The translations under genes and the position numbers were made by a program. Source: Epinephelus fuscoguttatus (Eukaryota > Chordata > Actinopteri > Perciformes > Serranidae). From it: a stretch of 64,000 nt of DNA. The notes beneath the pieces are model-generated. The model was not told the origin of the DNA and did no database searches. It worked only from the letters and a program-made list of their open reading frames with translations. Shown in pieces: positions 11,233 to 25,034 of the stretch (the first letter of the stretch is position 1; every line of letters starts with the position of its first letter). Location of the stretch: the NCBI RefSeq assembly GCF_011397635.1, contig NC_064758.1, forward strand, positions 14,156,013 to 14,220,012, written 5' to 3'.

Positions 11233-13656
11233 AGCTCCAGACAGAATACCACAACAGACAAGACAGACAGAGGAAGAGGACGCAGCTTCAGCACTCTCAC
11301 CTTTCACCTGAGATCTATACTCATCTATCAGTCTAGCGGCTGGTTTGCCTTCCTGTCAGCTCACATTAGCTGGCAGGCACCTTTTCTGATTGAATATTCA
11401 CAGTGAGCGTCTGTGTAAACCCTGCAGCAGCGGGTCATAAAGTTAGCTCTCCTGACAGGCTCTTAAAACACACACTCATGGAGCTGTGTCTCTTCTTCCC
11501 CTCCTGCTTCCTGAACAGGTAATCCTCCACTTCTGACTTAAACACCAGGTAAAAGAAACTGGTGCAAACCTACAGCACACACAGCCTGATATGAACTGGA
11601 AACACAGAGGGATTCAGGGGTGCACTGGTTTGACATTTTTTACTTAGTCACATTTTTCAAATTCATGGGTCTGCATTATTTGTTACTTTATGCTCAAAGT
11701 ACTGTAAAAAAGCAACACCTTATAACCAAAAGAAGTGATTACATTTCAGTGATAATGTTGTAAATTAATATTTCAGACAAAGCAGCTATAACATGCCTGC
11801 TCCCAGTTCAGTTCAGATTGGTTTATTTAAGAAGGGACATTGCAAATTAATAAATACCCATGGTATAAAAATACAAAAAAAAAAGAAACAATGAAACGAG
11901 ATTGGCAAAAGACGTCCAATTTTTTTAAAGCACTAGAAGCAGTAGTGACCAGGGGAAATATACATATGGAGTGACGTGCAAACAAACTTAACATTTCAAT
12001 GGCGGCAGCAAAAAAAAAAGTGGAGAGTCTGCAGCATATAGCCTATCAATTAGCCTTGTTAGCAAAGCCACAATAACTACGTTCAGAGCTGATTTCCTGT
12101 CTGCATGTCAGTTGAGACATGTGTTTCTCTTTTTTCTTTCTGTTCAGAAGGGACACAGCACACTCACACACGAAGACCCACAGCAGTCACATAACCATCA
12201 CTCTATCATTTAAAGTAGAAGAGGTTACTCTTTGGTGCCTATGGACAGTTCACCAGACTATTCTGTGGCAAAAGGCAAAAAGTATGAACTCGAGAATGAA
12301 ATAAATATGATTATGAATTATTTGATCTGCTTTCATTATCTAACTTCTAAACCTACCCTGAGCACCCTCGTCCCAGACAAAAATACACAACTTCAGACAA
12401 TAAAAAATTAAATCTAAAAATCTAATCACTGCATAACATCAGTGTAAAAATGTACTGCTATAATCCTTTGTTTTAAAAATATTTTTTTTGTGTGTGAAAA
12501 TGTTGGCCCTTTAAATATGTGTCCCAGGTTTTTGTCAACTCTGTCAGATTTCTACAAAAACACATTTCATCAGGCATAAAAGGTGTTCGCTATTTCCTAT
12601 GGTTTCCTGTCTCACCTCCTGGTTTCCAAAAAGGCGGGATTGCTGCTCAAGTACTGGTAAGATTTATGTTTTTTCATAATATCATTAAATAACATTGCTA
12701 TTGAATGTGTCTCAACTATAGCATGTCAATTCCATAGCCCTCCTAAATCAAAACTAAATGAGAATTATGGTTTTAAAGTATTTTGATCAGCATTAAAATA
12801 ACTTTTAAAAACCTGGAAAATTAAAATGGCTACTCACCTCAACTGCTGTGAAACTAATATAACTTTTTGTCAGCTACTTAATACATCAGCTCCATCAGAT
12901 TTTGCATCTGACGTCCTGTATGTATGCAATTTAAAAAAATATATTTAATTTACTAACAAGGCAATTCTCAAGAATGGGTGATATTTGTTGGTAGGTCATA
13001 GGTCAAATGTCTCAGCCCAGTGGCTATATTTTAGTAGGTTAGATAGCATTTACCTAGCAGTAAGTTAGCTTAGTTACATTAGCTGAGAAGAGTAGGCCTA
13101 GTTACTGTGTCCCAGTGTCATACAGTACAGCAGAGATTGTGTTCAGTCTTGACCTGGGAAACAGCAGCTGATAAAACTTTATCACCACAAGTTCACTCAT
13201 CAGCTGTTTGGGAGCTATTGTCATATCTCGAGTTGACGATTTGTCATAGTTTTATAGATATTCACAATCCAATTTGGTTTTTTTTTTTTTTTTGGCTTTG
13301 AACTTCTTGTACGTGTTGACTTGAGAATGTTTTGACAGAAATTGCTTTATCATATTTTGTTCTGATAGTCATGTATTAACAAAACAGTGAATTTAATTTA
13401 ATGTCAATTTCAAACTTAACACTTCACATATAGTGAAACTGCAGCAAAAGCAGTCACATAGCTTTTATTTTCTTTCCCCTCCATGAACACTTCCCTCATT
13501 TTCTTTGTGTGTTGCATTATGGGAACATCCAGCAACAAAATTACGACTAAAAAAATCAAGGGACTTCGTCCTGCACATTGACATTTTTAAGCACATTTCC
13601 GCTGGTTGTTTTTCCTGCTGTGTGATCTTAAAACTCAGAATTAGTATCCTGTACAG

Positions 13657-14126
13657 CAGGGATACTCAACTTGCTTTGCAGAGGGCCAAATTTGCAAAAC
13701 GACAGGAGGCCAGGAGCCAGTTAATCAACAAACATTAACTTTTTTTCAGTAAATAATAAATGAATCGCCTGTTTTCAACCTTTGACGTGTGCTGTCCTCA
13801 CTCATCTTTGCCAATAAGTAAATCCAGCTGCAGCGGCCAGGTCAGGACAGGTCAGGTATACGCACAACGTTTCTGGCATTTGGCCCAGACCTCTGTCAGA
13901 GGGTCCGGGGAATGCTCTCCTGGCACTTTTCTTGATAAACCAGCTCTTTTTTGATGCATATTTATGCACTCTGGCACCTTATTCACATTCAAAGTACAAA
14001 AAAGCAAGAAAAAGTCATGTTGTGACTTAATTTGTTTTCATTGTAAAATAGAAAATAGTAGGCGGGCCATCTGGCACCCTATCACGGGCCGAATCTGGCC
14101 TGCAGGCCGTACGTTGAGTATCACTG
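13657..14126 (+). mobile_element. hAT-like MITE with perfect 8-bp TSD
   Basis: The left end is cagggatactcaac and the right end gttgagtatcactg, giving CAG...CTG termini that match over 13 of 14 bases. A perfect 8-bp duplication ctgtacag flanks it at 13649-13656 and 14127-14134. Subterminal gagggccaaat and gaatctggcctgcaggcc are typical of fish hAT (Charlie-like) elements. The 470-bp interior encodes no transposase. Confidence 0.9.
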
Positions 14127-14653
14127 CTGTACAGTGTGCTATGTGGGGCACAGAGAAGGTCACAGTGTGTGAATGTTAATTGTTAACTTATTTTAATCTC
14201 CTTTATCTGTTTGATTACAGCCACACACATGCACGCACAATGCAGGCTCTTTGTTATGGATAAATGATACCCTCCAGTAATGCATTTTTATATGTTATCT
14301 AGAGTGTAATTATCAACATATTATCATACTGACACACTGTAAATCTTTATGAAATATTTACATTACAGTAGGTGGTATCACATTAAACTGTACACCTGTA
14401 ATTTACATGAATATAGGAGTGTCCCTGAAGAGGATAAAGGCATAAATGAATGCTTTTCCAGAAAGTATAACTTTGTTTATCATGGTGTTTGTTTGCCTGG
14501 AGAATCACAGCCTGGAAATAATAGTTTACCTTCCTTTCTATTCAGCGCACATGTGCTGTATGCCGAGAATATCAGGCTGCTGAAAAGCCACACCTGCTCT
14601 TGTGGCAACGGCAGGCAGCAGAGTCAATCCTATCTCTCTCTGTTTCTCTCCTG

Positions 14654-14657
<4 letters not shown>

Positions 14658-14719
<62 letters not shown>
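14658..14719 (+). repeat. (CA)31 microsatellite
   Basis: A perfect CA run of 62 bases. Poly-Thr-His and poly-Cys-Val frames over it are artefacts. Confidence 0.98.
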
Positions 14720-14722
<3 letters not shown>

Positions 14723-16322
14723 GTTCAGGCACAAATGGTTACCTGTTCCCCGCTGCAGACAAAGGCAGCCTTTATCTGTGTGCCTGGGCCAGGCTGCCCT
14801 GAGCACAGGACACCTGAGAGGGTGTGGGAACTGCTTATACTGATCCACTCATATAGTGCAGCCACTGAGCCATATAAACACATCCAGACCACTGCTGCAT
14901 AATGACACAAGCTCATTGGTGTCTGGATGTGATTACGGGCTGGTTATACTGTAATCCTGCTCTACATGTACAGCATTAACCAAACTCCACTCACCTCTAT
15001 CTGGAGGCTATATCAGATTAAATATTATTCATTTCCTAGTCTTTAGTGTATTGTTTAGAAACCCTGTCTCTCAGATCCATAATCATCTTATCTTTCAATA
15101 CCATCCTAATGAACAAATGTTCACGTAATCCTCCGCCAACAGCCAAGTCGTCATAAATCAACATTCTCTCTGCAGAAAATTAGCTATCTGTACATTTGAT
15201 CAGGGAACCTCAAAGATCCCATAAACTGACAATAAGCCTCATCACCACATTTATCAACACATGAAAGCATCCGATTACATGTACGGCACATTCCTCACAC
15301 TGATACAATTATATCACGCCATTAAAATTTCAATTCCAAAGACGTGTAATTTCCCTTGTCACAGCAGGGTGTTATTTGTGACTGTTATGGACTTTGCTGC
15401 CAGTGTCTCTCCCTGTAATTTCACTAGGCTGCTCTAAGACGCCATGTCTGCGTGCAGCAGTTAATGAATGGCGCTCTGGCATGCCTTTAATACCAGCAGC
15501 CATACGAGGAGCATTTTTAATTGTGATATTTTTCATCTTGAAGGTCTGAGAATAATCCTTTAATGGAGTGTATCACATGAATATGTGCATAAATCCACTG
15601 CTGATTCAGCTTCACGACACGGCCAAATGTTGTGTAATCGCATAATTAAAGTTTGTTTGACGTTTGCCAGGGGGGAGATGAGTGTTAAAACAAATGGATT
15701 CACTGTTGAAGCTGTTTGTGGTTCATGGAGGTGAAGAAATGCACTTCTGCACTGTTTACTTTTCTTATGTTTGGGAGTGTGAGGGTAACGCTGATTTAAA
15801 GCGGAACCCTGGAAGATTTCTGCACCTGGTTTATAAGAGTCATCAACTAATACTTTGTGTGTGGATGTGGTTTTACAGTCGATAAACATCTCAACAAACT
15901 CTCATCTACCTGATGAGATTATTTAGCCTGAAAACAGCAATCTACTTTGTTTTGCTTGGTGCAGGCTGTTCTCACTCACTGTTTGTACTTTTACCTGAGA
16001 AAAGTTATGCTCTGTAATTCATAACCCATGCAATCAAGGCTGTGATCACATGACCTATGCACTGTAAGTTGTCCTCCCTCATACGATGGAAGCAAAAGAG
16101 GAAGTTGGGTGATGTAGTATAAAGAGCAACAAAGTCTTCATAGGGAGTAGGGCCAGGGGGGCAGGGGGCTGGATGGGTCAAGCAAACACAGGACTTTGAC
16201 CCAGGACACCACTGTTTGTGTCCCATGTAAAACCAAGGGTCAACATTAAGTTATTTTAAGTTGTGTGTGTACATCATGTCACATCATATCACACTGACAC
16301 TTTGTCAGGTCCCATGATTCTT

Positions 16323-16800
16323 GAGTAGGGTCCAGCTGCAGCCTTGCAGACACGGAAAACACGCCCCCTTGTAAACATGCCCCTATAAAACACGTCATCA
16401 AGGAGGATATGAGAAGGTGGCGGTAATACACCTAAAAGCTGTTTACCAACCGCCATCAGACATCAGAAAAAGAAGAAGGTTGTCACATGTTTTCTCAATG
16501 CTTTATGTACGATAGCACACAGGCTTCAGGTGAGAATGTCGAACTCTGGCAAAATATGATTATTTAGCGATTTGACTTTTTTTTAATGTATTTATCTGGA
16601 AAAAATCCTCCTGGCTCATGACTGTTTTGCATGTCTGTTGTAAGTGCTTTGATGCAAAATTAGAATTTTTACATAAAGTTCGTTGAAGAAGGAAAAAGAA
16701 AATCCGCAGCTGCTTAGTTCCTGTGATGGGTACGTTGCCTCGGGGGCGTGTTTCCGGGGGCGGTTGTCCGGGTCTGCAGAGCTCCAGCCTGGTATTATTG
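16323..16800. mobile_element. Candidate MITE bounded by an 8-bp direct repeat
   Basis: A perfect tgattctt occurs at 16315-16322 and 16801-16808. Between them the ends are imperfect inverted repeats: the left gcagacacggaaaacacgcc part is mirrored on the right by ggggcgtgtttccggggg and gggtctgcag. The outermost bases match only weakly, so the assignment to hAT is tentative. Confidence 0.5.
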
Positions 16801-17079
16801 TGATTCTTTCCTAAGTTTAACACAATGCTTATTTATGAGATATATAAATCATTGCATGAAGATAGATACGTTGCTCAGTGTGGTCCTGCAGGGTTAATGA
16901 GATACTTTCTTTGGTCTGACAACACTTCAAGTTGGACAGACACCAACATCAACGTGAACCTTCTTCTAGATGACATCACAAGATGAAGCCAGGATTGGCA
17001 CACCTTTCATGTAATCAGGTCGTGTTTGTCTAAGGCCGTTTTTCCATGGGCCTGGTACAGTCTGCTTTAAAAAAAAAAA

Positions 17080-17310
17080 AAATAATTTTATATATGCCAC
17101 CCTGCTGCTGTAATGACTCATGCAAGCACCAAATGTGTGTTAGTCCGCAGTTGAAAATAGTCCCAAAAAATGCAACATACATTTCACTTACATTAGCTAA
17201 AAATTACAGTGTCCAACTTAAGTTTTTTTTTCTAAAAACAAAACTACAGAGAGGGTAGTGAAGTCAGAAAGTACAGGGAGATTGAGAAATGCAAAAAATG
17301 CCCAATGTCA
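17080..17310 (+). repeat. Dispersed repeat family copy 1 of 3
   Basis: The segment shares gcaccaaatgtgtgttagt, a gaaaatagtcccaa part and ggagattgagaaatgc with copies near 21850-22300 and 35880-36290, in the same order and orientation. Confidence 0.5.
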
Positions 17311-17424
17311 GCAGCCTTATTGTTAAAGAGTGCTAAAACTGTGGATACAAGTGTTTTCAATGCAGTCATAGAGCAAAAAAAAAAAAAAAAAAACAATAAA
17401 CAAAAAAAAACCCTATTTGGTAGC

Positions 17425-17542
17425 ATGGTTGATTTAACCATTAACCTGTGATGTTTCCTCCCTGTGATGTTTCCTCAGGGAGGAAACATCACAGGTTAAT
17501 GGTTGATTTAACCATTAACCTGTGATGTTTCCTCCCTGAGGA
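17425..17542. repeat. 40-bp direct duplication with a perfect 33-bp-arm palindrome
   Basis: A 40-bp segment at 17425-17464 is repeated exactly at 17499-17538. Between and overlapping them, 17472-17504 is the exact reverse complement of 17510-17542, leaving a five-base spacer (gattt). The arms would form a perfect 33-bp hairpin. The arrangement of direct plus inverted copies suggests a replication template-switch event. No gene is nearby. Confidence 0.97.
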
Positions 17543-20500
17543 CGTCACAGATTGGCACTAACTGCGCATGAACTGCAACAAGATACCTTTTGCTTTCTGG
17601 AACAAACTTCCTGAAGTTTGCTGATCTGAACACACAGATTCTCAGTGGATGTTTACCAAGCTGAAACTAAGCTTATGAGATTACAATAAGTCAGAGTTTG
17701 CCAGGACAAAGACTAGTTAAAGTCTCCTCCCATCCTTTTGTGTGATATGGTACAAAAAAAACCTCAAACCGTTTGAGTCTCAAGACATTTCCGATCTCCC
17801 TTCCTACTTTTCAACTGCTCAAACATGGAAGTTGCTACGAGGTGACCCTGGATTCAACCCATATCGGCCGTCAAGTCTAAAAACTCTTATTTACGCACAT
17901 GAGTAAAAAAGTAGTTTTTTTTAAAGGAACAAGTATACCTTTCATTTTCCTTTTTCAAACTATACTTTTTCTCTTTACTCAAGTATATTTTTGAGCCATT
18001 AATCTTCTTTTTACTTCACTACATTTGCCATTTATGCCTTTGTTGCAAGTAGTCTGTTCTAAATGCAGGGAGCATGAGCATGTGGGGGGGGGGGCAGTTC
18101 ATGAGGGCACCTCTACTGCTGATGCCAAGTTACCAGCTGCCTAGAAGAAGAAAAAGAAGCACCACCTGTCTTTTGACCATGATGTGATGACGGAGCAAAC
18201 TCAGAACTTCCAGCGACAATCCCTGACCACATCTGATGACACTTTTTTACCAAAATCTAAAAAAGACAACAGTACATGATGGAGTCCATGCTGTGCCTAC
18301 TGAAAAACACTGAGATCACCCTTTTAAAAACTTCTCTTTTAACCTCGACAAGCACCTTGAGGTAAGTTGCACACACTGCAGGTTGATTTTATAATAAGAA
18401 AGAGAGGGGTAGAGATGGCGAGACAGTGGAAGATAATTCATATCTCAGACTACTGAGTTGTCTGATTAGTCTACCTGCTCTACATCATTAAAAAAAGTTT
18501 AATAAACAAGTGTTCTTTTTTATTATCTTGCCCCTAAAAAATATTAAAATAGAAAGTAACTTTTACTTTGATGAATTTATTAACTAGGTGCTTTCTTTAC
18601 TTTAACCTGAGTAGGTTTCACAAATTTTCACTTTACTTGACTATAGATCGTAAGAACTCAGCGCACCACTGAGTTTAAGTAACTTGGTTCCAGACCAAGC
18701 AAAGCAGACCTTTGTATGCAGGATTAAGAAGGTGGGAATGTCATATTCTTGAGCCAAAGTCAGCTGCATGGATGAGATTGACACAGCTGAACAAGTTGTT
18801 ATAAGTAAATATTAACAAATAACTTAAAAATCTTGATGTTTTTGATTGTTGTGAAATATGCAACAGAGGCAATGCTTCAGTATGCACTTGCTACTGATCG
18901 GTTAGAGCAAAACATGAACGTGACGTCATGTGAAATGTGCGAAGTGAAAAAACATTTTGTTCAATTTAGAGGACACTGTGAACCTTGCCAAGTTGTTGTC
19001 ACTGGTCACAGATTGAGGTCACAAAAAAAATCATATTGGAGGACCATTTTAATGTTTACAGTGTTATAAAAAAAATCTGAATATCCAACGTACTTATATT
19101 TTATGTAACGCTGATCATACTGTGGAAACTTCACAGCGTCTGTCCCTTCCCCCACACACAGCTTCTCTCCATGAGCGTAAGCCCGGTGTGTTTGGTCAGA
19201 CAGACTGGAGTGTCCTGACAGTGTGGTGTGACCGGCTCATGTGTGTGTGTGAGATCGCAGTTTAACTCGGTCACATCAGACCACTAATTGCCAGGCAGTA
19301 GACTAAAGAGCCCAGCATTGTCTGCTAGGACAAGACATGACATCATTCAGTGTCACTGCTGGGAAAAGCACCCTCATGGGCTCTCTGTGTTTTTGTCACA
19401 TTTTCTATCAACGCTGGCAAAGTGATGAGACTCTGTTAACTTGCCAACAGGAAGAAAAATGTTTCCCAGCTTTTAAACTGGAATTACAAAGTAGTTGTGC
19501 TACTTTTCAATGCAGAATATGCTAATATTCTCCTGATTTTACTGAATGAAGGAGCAGGCTGTGTAGTTATCTTGAGTTGTTGCAGGCTGATGTGGTTCTA
19601 AAGTAGCTTTTCAAAATACAAACCTCAAATTTTCACCACATCTTTTCGCAGTCATGTGTGCCAGTTTACCATCCAATTATTTTGATGCAAATTATGACGT
19701 GTTGACATAAAAACAATTAAGGGCAACTGGGAACTTGTTGATGAAATTCAGACATTATGCAATGGGTTTTTATGCTTGTTTGAGGTAGACAGGTTTCTTG
19801 TCAAGAAATGATGTGGCTTTGCATATTATCAATGGTAAAGTTTCGCCTTATGATTAGATGATTGTCAGCTGCCAAGTAATTTGCGTCGACCCAGCTGATG
19901 AGAACTAGAATTTATTTGCACAACATTTGGAAAGTACATCTAAAATACCTGTATGTCTTCTTGGTATTTTAATTGGCTTAATCTAAATCTCTCAATCAAA
20001 ACAAACTCCTCAGCGAGATTCGAATTCCAATCAGAGGACGTGCAGCAGATGTCAAGGTGACGTACTAAGCTGCATGTTTTTTGGGAAGATCAGATGTGGT
20101 GTGAGAGCGACTGAGTGAATCCAGGTCACAGAGTTTCTTGGTATTCGTTCCACTTGTAGCCTCCACCCACTGAGACAGGTGAGCACCCCAGAGGCTACGG
20201 AGGAGGCGGGCGGTTGTGGGAGGGGTACCCAAATGTTTACACATGGTGTGGGTCCTACTAATCCGCCTCTACAGCCTCAGGCAACTTACCCACGACCTTC
20301 CAAGACATTATGAAGATGCACACTGACAACCTGGCTTACACTCACACATAGCTATGACACACACAAGGTGCACCTGAATATGAGTGTGTGTCTGAGACTT
20401 GAACTGTCTTTGATTGAAAGCGACAAGACGTAGAGAGGCCTTTCCTGACCCTGTCTGACCTGACGGACTTCCCGCTAACTGAAACAGACAAACAGCAATC

Positions 20501-21509
20501 TCTAATTTAAAGGCCTGAAAAAATGGTCACCATCTCACACGTAAACGGCAAGACTTTTGGACCTTTAACCTCCCCTCCCCCGGCTTTACTCTGCCACCAT
20601 AACAACTGCAGTCACAGATGAGCTGACATACAGGAGACACACAGCACACAGGATAGTAAAGACACAAAGGAGCTATTGACAATCTTATGGAAATAACCCG
20701 GTCTAATTATGGTGCTTTGTCATAAGTCGCAAAAGCTACCGAGTGGATGGAGGGCCAAGGATCCAACGCGCAGTAAATCCAGAAAATCTCATAATCAGTA
20801 CCTTCTGACAGACCATGGTTTTCTGTATGCGATGAGATTCTAAGTAAAGGAGTGCTGATTTAGGATGTTTTGTCAGGTTACATGGACATATGAAAAATTA
20901 AATCCACTATCCAGTATGTTCAAAAGCCTCCTGACTCCATCATCAAAAACGCAGTTTGAAAAATAACTCGACAACCTTTTTATGTTTCATACAGCTATTA
21001 GCAACAATCTCTCCAAAACCTCACCATGGAATAAAAGTGGAGAGCCAGTATACAATGTGTCAAAGAGCCCCATCCTTACACTTTAATGCCCGCAACTAAA
21101 AGGTTATGTTGATTAATCTGTAGATTTAAAATGTGTTTTTGATGAATTTTAGTCTTTAAAATGTCAGAAAATAGTTAAAAATGCTCACCACAATATCTGT
21201 AGGTGACGTCTTCAAAAATCCTCTTTTGTCTGACCAACAGTCTAAAAACCCCAAAATATTTCAGGGTATAAACAAGTATATTTCTGGCCGTTTACAGAGT
21301 ACCTACTTATCTGCCAAAAAGCCACTGGAATATATAAAAGAGTATACTCACTTCCTCTTTGGTAATCTACCCATCTACCTAGTAGTACACTCATCTCATT
21401 AACTACCATTACACCAATCCTGATAAGCCTCGCTTTCCCTATGCAATTCTGTCTGCCGCCGTGTACGATGTTCCAGGAAAATGAAGGCTTGATTTATAGC
21501 ACAAAGAAA

Positions 21510-21540
21510 GCGCGTCAACTGTCAGTTACAGTTGACGCGC
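21510..21540. repeat. Perfect 13-bp hairpin
   Basis: The arms gcgcgtcaactgt and acagttgacgcgc surround a five-base loop. CpG-rich arms in AT-rich DNA suggest a MITE remnant (inference). Confidence 0.9.
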
Positions 21541-21849
21541 AAGTTACCAAAGAGTATCAATGTAAGTTCTTTGCAGTTGCAAAGAACGTAGCAGAGATGG
21601 TGGCTGGTGAAACAACAACCAAATAAATGTGGAAAACAAAATGCAGTGTGTCCTGTGTTGTATTTAGGTACTGGGCCCTGAGCTAAAAAGAAAGTGATCC
21701 AGTTGTCTTTACGACAGCAGCGTCAACAATGATACCACTTCAAAATGGTGGGCCTGGAAAGTTGTCCCTTTCCACTTTAAGCATTTGAAGCTTAATCATC
21801 CCCATAAAAAGAACAAAAACCAAACAGTCTGAGCCACAGAGCTGTGTCA

Positions 21850-22300
21850 TTGTTGTCCAAAAAATGACTGAAAACACATCAGTGAGCCACACTGCTGCAT
21901 TGGGTGACATGTTCCTTCATTACCATGAACACACACTGTAGTCAATTTTCAGTCAATCCCATAAATACTGACCTGCTATAAAGACTCAATGCAGCACCAA
22001 ATGTCGATTGATCCACCACTAAATATAGTTCCCAACAAATACAATGTAAAGTTTGCTGAGAACTAGAAATGCCCAGGATGTTCAGGAAACTATTTAGCCT
22101 TTTTCAAAAGTGTAACTTTACTTGTGAAACACTGTTTGAAGATCTCTATTTCCAGTGGGAACCAATGGATTTCAAACTGAGAGCCAAAGACAGGGTGGGG
22201 AGGTTGGAAAGTATTGAGGGACGGACTAATTCATTGTTGGTTTTGGTCTTTTTATGGGACTTAGTGACAATAAGAATATCACCATCCTTATCCTTTAAAA
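21850..22300 (+). repeat. Dispersed repeat family copy 2 of 3
   Basis: It contains cattgttgtccaaaaaatg, gcattgggtgacatgttcc, gcaccaaatgtcgattgatc and gtctttttatgggac. The order matches 35880-36290. No ORF of note. Confidence 0.5.
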
Positions 22301-24479
22301 GTTTTAGTCGTTGTAAATGAAAAATGCCAAGCCTTATCCTTTAATCCACTCCCAAAGTCACTGGTGATTCATTTTCCGTTGTTCAGTCATATCAGCACTA
22401 GAAGCTTTGCAGTAATTACGAAACATAAAAAGCAAGTGTGCCATTCATGTATCTGCTGTGGTTTCAATTGGTGTTTTTATTTTTCTGGTTTGAATTCATT
22501 GAAAAGGAGGCTGCTGGGTTTGCTGTACTCAAACTGTCAATCAGAGCACTTTGATTCCAATCTGATCCTTTGCCACGGAGCTCTCAAGAGGCTGACCTAC
22601 TTTACAACAAATTGCTGATGCATCTCTCGCATTCATCTGCTCCTGTGTTTACTTGTACTCTCTTCCTCTCTGTTTTCTAGCTCGCTGCTCCACTTTTTTT
22701 TTCTTTTTCCCAGCTGAGCACCAGCAGTTTCTCCTCGCTCCCCCTCCTCCACCCTACTTCTTGCTTTTATTATCTGGACAGGTATGGACAAGCCGTCCAC
22801 CGGGCTGCCTGTTGTTTTGAAATGTGATCGGGTAAAAGTGGAGCACACCTAACGAGCTGACCATCCAGAAACCATTCCACTTCATCCCAGAGATAAAGCT
22901 ATAAAACTATTCAAAGCCAAACTCTAAATACCAGGAGTGTCATCAGGATTAAAGAGAGCGAAGTGAAAGAGAGCGAAACGCCCTTGAAGACGTTGAAAAA
23001 GAAAAGAAGAGTTGCTGCTGTCAAACACCTGGTTTGTGTGGGTTCTTTCTCTGAAGAGCAAAGAGACACAAAAAACAACATTTCAGTGAAAAAGCAACTT
23101 CTCCTGAGCCAAAAAAGTATTATGCAAAAGTACAAATGTAAAACACACACAGCGTCTTATTGGCCGAGTCATAATGTGAAATAACCCAAGGGCTACAGTG
23201 CTAGACAGGTGTGCAGCAACACAGCCGTGTGCAGTGCTCTGCACATATTGCCTCTGGGCTCGAGTTTCTGTCTGTTATAACCTTCGTGCATGGGCCAAAT
23301 TCTCTCTGACATGAAGATTAACTAATAGATGACAGAGCCTGTGCACTGTGCTGGGAGCTACAGCTCTTTGTTTGTTATATAAAACCAATTTTTCTACGCA
23401 TAAATCAAATCATATAATTGTATTATTATTAAGTGAAAGCACAGGGTTTAACTCAGTAGGTGGTCTCTTTTATAGTCCAGGTTTGCTGACAAGTTCATGT
23501 CCGACTTTGGAGGCACTGAGCCCCCAGCTGAGACCCTCTGACACACGGAGACACTTTTCCACATTCCCTGGATGACTCGGCAGGCTCATTCCTCTGAAAT
23601 TGACCACTAAACCGAGGCAGGAGACAAACAAAGCAACTCAACTGTACACGTGCAGGAGCAAGGGCTGCTATTATGGGCTATTAAGGCCGCTGCTATTTAG
23701 GCCACAAGCCAAAAAAACTGGGAAAGTGACAGGGCCTGCAAAAAAATATTTGTGTCACTAAGGTGCAGGTTACTTTCAGTCAGTGATGCCTAATGGTTTT
23801 AGCCTAGTTTTTAAAGAAAAACAAGCCAGAGTAGAGTCACGTTCAGGTTAGCAGCGGGGACTGTGTGCGCACGTGAATGTAAACGAGGAGCACGGGTAGC
23901 ATTTGCATGCAAGGTGAGCCAGGGGAAGGTGAGGGAGGTATGGGGGTAGAAGGAGGGTGAGGTGTGGCATCCTGGAACGCAACCCCACGCTCAGACAGCC
24001 ACTGTCTGAGTGGCAGGTGATGGGGCAGGTGCTCTCCAGACATATGAGTGGGGGGGAGGAAGTGGGAAGCGGGAGGGGCCCTGTGGTGAGCTGAGTTATA
24101 AATCTGTGTGTGATATGAGCAGGCATGCAGGTGGAACTCAAATGTACAGTAGCGTGCTCACGGGCTCGAAATTCAATCACAGGTAAAAGAAAATCACTCA
24201 TCCGAAGTCTCTTTTTTTCCCCAATGTGATGACTATTCAAAAAATTATCAGATGTCTGCCATCATACAGGGGATCTCCAGCCTGTAATAAAGACGCAGTA
24301 AAACGGTTCAAGGTCCTGATTTATGCTTTGTGCTGGTACACGTCTGCCCAGTGTGCAGGTGCTGCGTTCCAGTCCAGACGTATCGTAGTAAATCAGATAA
24401 TCTACAACACCCACAGCTATCTATTTGCGCTCCAGCCAAAATATATACCTCCAGACTATCCATACACACAGACACACAC

Positions 24480-24500
24480 CAGCAGCAGCAGCAGCAGCAG
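24480..24500 (+). repeat. (CAG)7 trinucleotide run
   Basis: A short CAG run with no supporting coding exon around it. Confidence 0.9.
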
Positions 24501-24980
24501 TCAACTCACATGACAATACACTGAGTCATCCAGATGGCAGACAGAAAAGGCAGCCATCACCTCAGTACGCCCTCTTTCTAATTGGAAAAAGTCTTGATGG
24601 TGGTAATGTGTCTCACATGTGTGTCACAACTACCATACTGCAAAGAAGCTTCCCCAGAATTAAAAAGCATAACCTAGCTGGCTGAATCTCATAACTGCAT
24701 TGTTGTTTATCCCTCTTGAAGCCGTGTAAACAACCGGTTGGAGGCTCCACATGAGTAAACAAACACAGAAAGAGTAGGAAAGAAAACCCAAACCACCGTG
24801 CTCTGCCTCTGGGAACACATATCCACATAAATGCATTCACACACTGAAGAGCACACACAGATCCCTGTACTCAGTTAACTCTTCGTACCCGGATCTGTCT
24901 TTGCGTGAAGCAACAGGCATAAAAGGTGATTAAGTTTTATGCTAAAATGTCCCACAGAGGAGAACAGAGAAGTTTTCAGC

Positions 24981-25034
24981 CGTGTACAGTTTTTAACAAC
25001 CCCTCATCCAACATACTCCAGACATGCACTTACC
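24981..25034 (-). other. Isolated perfect splice donor, possible 5' non-coding exon end
   Basis: On the minus strand the text reads GGGGCAG followed by GTAAGTGC, with the exon side ending at 25034. It could be the donor of a 5' UTR exon of arhgef19, which must have one above 8916. There is no other support. The CT-rich tract at 25730-26060 lies upstream in that orientation. Confidence 0.15.

Noticed and set aside
14349..14732. ORFs with long Thr-His or Cys-Val repeats on both strands
   Set aside because: They are produced by the (CA)31 microsatellite.
23843..24240. 130-codon minus-strand ORF
   Set aside because: It has Pro/Ser-rich wording without motifs, no start context and no splice partners; it reads as purine-rich non-coding DNA.
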